Shown piece after piece: positions 57,563-64,000 of a stretch of 64,000 nt of DNA. The first letter of the stretch is position 1, and every line of letters starts with the position of its first letter. The translations under genes were made by a program, and so were the position numbers. The stretch is from Hyaloscypha bicolor E (lineage: Eukaryota > Ascomycota > Leotiomycetes > Helotiales > Hyaloscyphaceae), in NCBI RefSeq assembly GCF_002865645.1, contig NW_020194521.1, positions 372,001-436,000 on the forward strand, written 5' to 3'. The notes beneath the pieces are model-generated. The model searched no databases. It saw only the letters and a program-made list of their open reading frames with translations, and had not been told where the DNA came from.

Positions 57563-58131
57563 ACTTTACTAAAAATCACAAATACTCACATACTATACCC
57601 ACATATTATACCCTTTCCCTATACCTCTATTACTACTTCAAATATTTACTCTCTTTAATTCTTCTCTCTCTCTCTCTCTCTCTAAGTATAAAGGTAAGAG
57701 AGGGGGCTTATAGGGGGAAAGAGAGGAGACAGGGGAAATAGGGCAAAGCGAGGGAACTTAATCAAAAATTTATATTACTAAATTTTTAGTACCTATAGCC
57801 TGTAACTTAGTAATTATAGCCCTAAAATTTAGTAACAAGTAGCCTATAATTATAGGGCTTCCTTTTCCTTGCGAGTCGCGTGCCTCGAAGCTCGCTTTTC
57901 GCTTTTCGCTTTCCACTTTCCACTTTCTACTTTCTACTTTTCACTTTTCGCTTTTTACTTGCTTACTCGCCCTCCACCCCCCCCACCGCCCCACTTACCC
58001 CTTACCTCTCACCCCTCTCTCATATATATATAAATAAGAATTAAAGAAAGAGTAATATTTTAAGTAGTAGTAATAGGTAGAGATATAGGAAGAGGGGATA
58101 TAATATGTGGGCGATTTTTAGTAGAGTAAAT
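57563..58131. repeat. Inverted repeat with 100-bp arms
   Basis: The left arm 57563-57662 (TACTTTACTAAAAATCAC, CCACATATTATACCC, CTTTAATTCTT) pairs with the right arm 58034-58131 on the other strand (ACTCTACTAAAAATCGC, CCACATATTATATCCC, CTTTAATTCTT). A CT microsatellite follows the left arm (57663-57682), and the loop holds GC-richer pyrimidine-rich sequence such as CTTTCCACTTTCTACTTT. Probably a foldback or MITE. Confidence 0.7.
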
Positions 58132-59419
58132 ACATATCAAGTTATAACTGAATTCTAAGGTTAATATATATACTAAGCAAATACATATCCTAATTTTAGC
58201 CAAATACATAATATTAAATAATTATTAAAGATAATAATATAATTCCTTTATATTTAGAAAGAAAAGAAGATAGAATATTTATTTATATTTTAAATATAAA
58301 TATTTTAAGATTTTAAGATTATTTAAATTTGGCTTTTATATAAAATTTTAAAAATCTTAAATACTTTAATTTAATATATAATATCTTTATATTTATAAAG
58401 GCTTTTAACTTAATTTTTATAAGCTTACTTTATCTTATATATAATTATAAATTAAAGCTATTGTTTTTATATAAAATAATATATTAGTTATTAATATAAA
58501 TAAAAATATACTTTCTAAGAAATATAAATTAGGTATTTCTGGGAACTTATATAGAAGTAAAATATACCCAGAAGCTAAGCCTCTAAACACGTAATATAGA
58601 CATATACAGGGCACTAAAGGGGGGCCCTAGTATTATATAACAGTTATAAAATTCGAGTTTTATATTTGAATTTTTTATAAAAATAATATTTTTTAAAAGA
58701 GAAAGTTAAATTAAGAAATAAAAATAAAAAAATAAAAAAATTAAGTTTCCTTATATAAAACTAATCTAAAACTACTATTTTAATATATAAAATATTTATA
58801 TAACCTTATAATTAATATATAACTATATATAAGCTTATTTCTAATAATATTTTTAATTCTTTAATACTTTATATATTAATTTATAATACTATAATAAGAA
58901 TTTTATAAAAAATACTTTTATTTAATATAATATAATTATTTTAAATAAAAACAAAGATTATATACTTTAAAATTTAAAATATATTATAAACTCTTATAAA
59001 ATTAAATACTTCTTTTTTTATTTCTTTTTAATATATAATAGATAATAGGTTTTATTAAAAACTTGAAAAGTAATTATTATAATAAAATTATTAATTACAT
59101 TTTTAGAAATAATAATATTTTAAATATATAAATGAAACTTATTAATATAAAATTAAGTAATTTCTATTTATTAGGCTTATTTATAAAATTATTTATATAT
59201 TATTAAATTTAGTAATTTATAAGCTTTAAGCTTAATATTAATTATATAAATTTTATACTATAATCTTATTTAATATATATAAAACTAGTAATATAGAAAT
59301 TTTAAAAATAATCTACTTATTAGTTATTTAATTATTAAGGTCTAAAAATGGGTAGTCTTAGTAAGAAAAGAGTATATATTTGCTTGAGGTATATATTAAT
59401 CTTGGAAATCGGTTATTTA

Positions 59420-61398
59420 TTCGGCCGGACTCATCTAGTTTTCGCTTAGTATACTTACTAGATAAGAGAGGGCAATATATAAAAACTAGTAATATATAAA
59501 TTTTTCCCTATATATATAGAACTATAGAGTTTTAGCCTACTATAACCCCTATTTTCCTTATAAATTATAATTAGTAGCCTTTATTTTCTAATTAATTACA
59601 TTCTAGTAATTACTTTTAAACCTTTATATTATTTTTTTATACTTATTTCTCTAAGGCTTATTTAGCCTAGTATATCTTATATTTACTATCCGAGCTTTAT
59701 TCTTATTATCTGCCTCAATATCCTTTCTTCCCTATTCTATAGTAATCTCCCTATATTTCTGAATAATCTTATTAGCTCTTTCTTTTCTAGCTAAATACTT
59801 CTTTTCTATAAGGCCCAGATCTAGTATCTTTTATCTAGTGAGAGTACTAGCTAAAATTAATCTCTCTAATACCGCTTTTACCTTCTCTTATATACGTAAA
59901 ACCGAAGAAATAATAGATATATTATTTATTAATTATATTATACGATTTTTAATATAATTAATACCTCGTTTTCATATATATAATATTAATAGTATAGGCC
60001 AATCTGCCTAGTCTTTATAAATAGAAGTACGGAATAATAAAATAGTAAAACCAGAAGAAGAAAGTAAAATTAATAAAGAGTACTATAGAGGAGGAATTAG
60101 AGTTTACAGATACTTTAAACGCTTTTTATACTTCTTTATTTTCTATAGAACTCTAAACGGATTAAGAGGTATTAATTCAGTTTTCTTAAAAAAAGAGATT
60201 ATAATATATCGGCTCTTAAAAACCCTATCCCAAAACCTCTAGAAAATTGCAAAGAAGTCTATCTTATTAAACTCTTCTATATTATTAAAAATCTCTTAAT
60301 AAAGCTTCTTTTAAAACTAGTATTTTAAAGATTAGAAAATAATAATATTAAGTAATTAAAGAAGGTAAGTTATATATATAAGTAATCTGAAAGATTAAAT
60401 GCAATTCTTCTAGTAAAGATATAAAAATTCGTTAGATAAATAAGAACTATATCTATTAAAAATCAAGATCCTATAGGTACCCGTTTATAAAAGAGGATAG
60501 TATTTAATAAAGTATTTGAGATATTATAAACCCAGGCAATTATTTATAAAACTAGTAGAAGAGTATATAAATTCAATACTACTATTAAATATCTATAGAA
60601 AATATCTATAAAAATAATATATATAGAAATCTTTCTTCTACTATAATTAATTATAGCTATAACTATAACTAATTCTCGATTATCTAGATTAGTATTATAT
60701 ACTACTTTATAATCTAGTAATATATATATAATATCTCCTATTACTACTCTAATTTAGAAGCTACTCTTATTAAAATTAGATATATCCTCTATATAAATAC
60801 TCTATTTTCTCTTATATTTATTAAAATTAGCAAAATACTCTTTAATATCCTCTATAATATATATATTCAAACGTTTTGCAGATATTAGTTTCTCTCGAAT
60901 TTGCTTTAGGAATTTGTAATTACGGATAATTCAGGCTTTTATTTATCTACAAGATACGGAGGAATTAATATTACTAGTATTATAATAAACTAGCCTAAAG
61001 GCACCTGTTTAAATTACTTCCAGGTTAGGACTTCGCCCGGAGATATAGAGTATTAAGAGATAATCTCTTAAAGACTTATCTTGTAATACTAAGAGTTTTT
61101 TATTATATCTACCCCGAGAGTTACTTATAGAACAACCCCTTTACCGGGCTATTAATCGATTATATAGGGCCCCAAAATAGGCTGCAGCCTTTGTTTCTTT
61201 AAGCCTAGGATCTCGATTCATAGCCTCAGAGGCCTTAGTAATTCGCTCTTTAATAGCTTCTGCTTTGGGTAACATTTTGGTAAGTTAAAAAGTCAATGGT
61301 AGGAGGGCAGGAAAAAATTTGCGTATTACTGGTTTTTATGTATTGCCCTCCCTCACCTGGTAAGCATACTAAGCGAGAACCAGGTAAGCCCGGCCGAA
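59420..61398 (-). mobile_element. Fot1/Pogo-type DNA transposon, RIP-damaged
   Basis: About 1.98 kb with terminal inverted repeats of about 80 bp: 59420-59503 (TTCGGCCGGACTCATCTAGT..., GAGAGGGCAATATATAAAA) and, on the other strand, 61316-61398 (TTCGGCCGGGCTTACCTGGT..., GGAGGGCAATACATAAAAA). The transposase reads on the minus strand. Length and layout fit Fot1/Pogo elements. The left repeat differs from the right almost only by C-to-T or G-to-A type changes, as RIP would produce. Confidence 0.8.
59690..61275 (-). pseudogene. Fot1/Pogo-like transposase remnant
   Basis: Starts at ATG 61275 (MLPKAEAIKERITKASEAMN), followed by AAAYFGALYNRLIAR, the expected helix-turn-helix start, then a TAA stop. 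Traces of the second DNA-binding domain and catalytic region follow: NYKFLKQIREKLISAKRLNI and IEDIKEYFANFNKYKR, then IEDISNFNKSSF, where N-F-D-E-(S/T)-G-F is expected. The catalytic Asp is changed to Asn and many stops are present. No activity can remain. Confidence 0.75.
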
Positions 61399-61597
61399 CG
61401 AGTATATCAAAAGTCGAAAACCGAAGTCGAAAATCACTTGATTACTTGATTCTTATAGCTTTCCGTACTTATGGCTTCCGTAGACAAGGAATAATAACGT
61501 AGCATATAACCCGCCATGTTAGCGCTCGGACCGGTTATAATTCGGGATCGGTTCCTATCAAAAATCACTCCCTGGAGCCTGCTATTAACTATAATTG

Positions 61598-61646
61598 GCG
61601 CCAGTAATAATTCTAATAGCGCCAGTAATAATTCTAATAGCGCCAG
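61598..61646. repeat. 21-bp tandem repeat
   Basis: GCGCCAGTAATAATTCTAATA occurs twice in a row (61598-61618, 61619-61639), followed by a partial third copy GCGCCAG. Confidence 0.85.
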
Positions 61647-61808
61647 AAGTGCCAGAACTCTTGGCTATCGTCTTTATCTTTAAAATATTATCTTACTAGT
61701 ACTATTAGCTAACGTATCAAAATATGTCTACTATATATCAATAATAGATCCCAAGTCAAGACCTTTAAAGACAGCTACTAATACGCCGTCTGTAGCCCTG
61801 ACTCGCTT

Positions 61809-62088
61809 ACGAGCCTATATCCTATAAGTCTGTGGATTATAGGGCATTTCGCTAACAAATAACTACTAAAGAAATAATTGAACTTTTTGTACAATGCAAT
61901 AAATATTTAAATTAAATAGTAATAGTATTATTTAGCTTCTTTCCTATTAAATCCATTTAGTTTAAAGGAAAAGAAATGTGTCGTTATTTAATTAATTTCA
62001 TATAAAGTAACTAACTTTATTTTCGCGAGGCCTAGAAAGCCTCGCTTAAATGCCTGTAATTCACAGACTTATAGGGTATAGGCTCGTT
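61809..62088. repeat. MITE-like inverted repeat
   Basis: 61809-61853 (ACGAGCCTATATCCTATAAG TCTGTG, then TATAGGGCATTTCGC) pairs with 62043-62088 on the other strand (AACGAGCCTATACCCTATAA, GTCTGTGAATTACAGGCATT). The arms are about 45 bp and the loop about 190 bp; weaker matching extends outward to about 61795 and 62115. Confidence 0.7.
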
Positions 62089-63299
62089 AGTCCGATAACA
62101 GCCTCCAATTATTAATAGCCGCTATTACTATTCGATGGCGTCCATTAACTAAACCCCTTCCTATATCCTCTATAGATATATAAAGTTCAAGAATAAGCAA
62201 ATTCGCTTCCTTTATTTATTGCGCAATCTTTGGCCAGCCTACCAGAAGAACGGAAGTCTCCTTACTAGCTTAATAGCTTCTTATAACCAGATTCCCTCCT
62301 GGCTTTATATATATTCATTATTGAGATTCTGTAACTCGAAATAATTTCGTTACATTATAGAATTACTACTAATACTAGTATATTAAATGAGTAAAATAGA
62401 ATAAAGTAAAGTAATGAATTCTATTTATATTCTATTTAGCAAAATTATGTTCTACTTATACTCTACTTAATACTTATTAAGTATATACTTAAGTAACTTA
62501 AATAGTGAGTTATATGCAAGTACTTATTCTTATAAGGAAGTCCCTCGATTTATTTATTAGCTTTAAATTTACTTTTAAAGGTTATATTATATCTAAGAAT
62601 AAATAGAAGTCAAAATAAGCCCCATATATTTCTTTTCTCTTTAATTTATTATTTAGAAATTATATATATTAAATAATATATAATTACTATATAAATTTTT
62701 ATTAGTATAATAAATAATATTAGAGGAATTTTAAGTAGTAAAAAAGATAATAAAGGTAGAGAAAGATAATAAAGAAAAGAATTAAATAGTATTTATAATA
62801 TAAAAAGAGATATTTAATAAAATATCTCATGTAATAAATAGTTAAATTACTTAAATAGTTTATTCTACTTTATTTAAGCTTAGTTATAAAGAGGCTACTT
62901 ATATTTTACTTAATATTTAATAAGTATATATATTATAAGTATAAGATCTAGGGCCTGAAAAGCGAGATTTAACTATCTTTATTTTAATAATTTAAAGCTA
63001 AAAAAGAGAAAAGGATCTCGAAAGAGCCTCGAATCTAAATAATTATATACTATATACGGACTCACGTATCGTGCCACGTGACCTCGACTTTGCTTCCCGA
63101 CTTCGACTTTATATATCTAGTATAAGAGGGAAACTATAATAAAACAAAAACTTATATAAAGTATACTAGAGTATAAAATATAACTTAATAGTAAAATAAT
63201 AAGATTAAAGATATAAATAGTAAAGTATAAATAGTATATAGTATATAAAAACTTAATTAAATAAATATAAAAAAGGAATTATTATCTAAAACTATAGAA

Positions 63300-64000
63300 A
63301 AGCTAGCTTTCTTATATAATTTCCGCAAGTTATATATAAAAGGCCCTAGCCTTTATTATATAACCAAAATATTAAAACTATTAAAATAAAGCGATTTTAA
63401 TAGAATACGGCTTACTATATTATATTCGACTCCCTATTTATTTATACTTATTTCCTAAATACTAAAAACTAATAAAAAATCCCTATTTAGAGTCCGAAAT
63501 AACGAAATAGTTAGAATTCTTCTTTACTAGTATTTCTAATTTCTTCTTAATATACTAAAAATATAATCTATTATTCTTAAATAGTCTTATTTTATACTCT
63601 CGAACTTGCTTAAAGGCAATCCGGACCTACTTAACTATATTCTTATACTAAATATAATATAGTTCTTTTTATTACTTGGTATTTGCCTTTAATTATTAGT
63701 TAATCTCAGCCTTTATAGCTAGGTATTAAGATAGCTTATTATAGTAAATTATATTATAAATTATACTAATATATTTCAAATAAATAACTTCTTCGAATTT
63801 CGTATTACCTTTAGTATCCTTAAATCGGCCTTTAATAAAAGAAGAAACTCTTAATAAAAAGCTCTAATAACTTTATAGAAAACTTTATTCTTATATATTC
63901 TATTCTAAATAATAACTAGGCTTATTAGAATTATAATAAAAGGCTTTTCGAATAGTAAATTATTATTAAGCTATTCTTTAACTACTATTTCATTCGAGAA
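63300..64000 (-). other. Unclassified degraded coding-like sequence at the right edge
   Basis: The minus strand shows stretches with fewer stops (for example KPFIIILISLVII, KVFYKVIRAFY and LPLSKFESIK) broken by TAA/TAG. It is probably another RIP-damaged transposon. I cannot assign a superfamily. Confidence 0.3.

Larger units (their letters stand above)
57490..61480. repeat. Outer inverted pair surrounding the Fot1/Pogo element
   Basis: 57490-57565 (GGATCAAGTAATTAAGCAAT, TTCGGTTTTCGACTTTTAAC) matches 61405-61480 on the other strand (AAAAGTCGAAAACCGAAGTC, ACTTGATTACTTGATTC). These may be terminal inverted repeats of a larger element of about 4 kb that received the Pogo-type insertion, or two copies of one MITE end. 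Confidence 0.5.
57100..64000. repeat. AT-rich RIP-like transposon block 2
   Basis: From about 57.1 kb to the window end the sequence is again very A+T-rich with abundant TpA and no intact gene. Named parts are listed separately (foldbacks, Fot1/Pogo element, MITE). 58.2-59.4 kb is the most extreme and shows nothing nameable. 62.3-63.3 kb is likewise featureless. Confidence 0.8.

Overview
The window looks like nuclear DNA of a filamentous ascomycete (Pezizomycotina). The genes have many short introns (about 45-70 bp) with GT...AG ends and CTAAC-like branch sites. Several encode fungus-specific families: HeLo-NACHT-ankyrin receptors, NLR-type hydrolases and the fungal DUF7025-type AAA ATPase. 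Two long blocks of extreme A+T content, packed with TpA, hold ruined transposons, as repeat-induced point mutation (RIP) would leave them. Class and species cannot be fixed from sequence alone.

Layout. 1-10.3 kb carries NLR/STAND-like accessory genes: an ankyrin fragment at the left edge, an alpha/beta-hydrolase gene cut by a 761-bp LINE-like insertion with a perfect 14-bp target duplication, a five-exon protein with a fungal STAND-type N-terminus, a coiled coil and a degenerate P-loop (4.1-6.5 kb), and a divergent AAA ATPase (7.6-10.3 kb). 10.9-15.6 kb holds a head-to-head pair, a long UDP-glucose 6-dehydrogenase and a family-4 glycosyltransferase with a C-terminal membrane segment; together they could make and use UDP-glucuronate. 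15.7-19.0 kb is non-genic except for a foldback repeat and a frameshifted membrane-protein remnant. 19.0-34.9 kb is ordinary gene space: a small conserved protein, a type I membrane protein, a broken coiled-coil gene, peroxisomal 3-ketoacyl-CoA thiolase, a dead GH5 beta-mannanase, and the spliceosomal protein DIM1 with one missing base.

35.4-50.95 kb is the first AT block. It contains a degraded Ty3/gypsy element, a degraded RecQ-type helicase gene whose frames are oddly open, a later-looking 1.83-kb element with 139-bp direct terminal repeats inside that helicase, and a degenerate telomere-like hexamer array. An intact 1265-aa HeLo-NACHT-ankyrin-ZZ receptor gene (51.4-55.3 kb) sits on a GC-normal island. 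From 57 kb to the end lies a second AT block with MITE-like foldbacks and a RIP-damaged Fot1/Pogo transposon.

The most interesting features are the two-speed layout with a well-kept NLR between RIP blocks, its nearly identical ankyrin repeats joined to a ZZ finger, the dehydrogenase/glycosyltransferase pair, the LINE-interrupted NLR-type hydrolase, and the helicase plus telomere-like repeat. The single missing base in DIM1, normally an essential gene, warns that some frameshifts here may be assembly errors. All gene models were spliced by eye.
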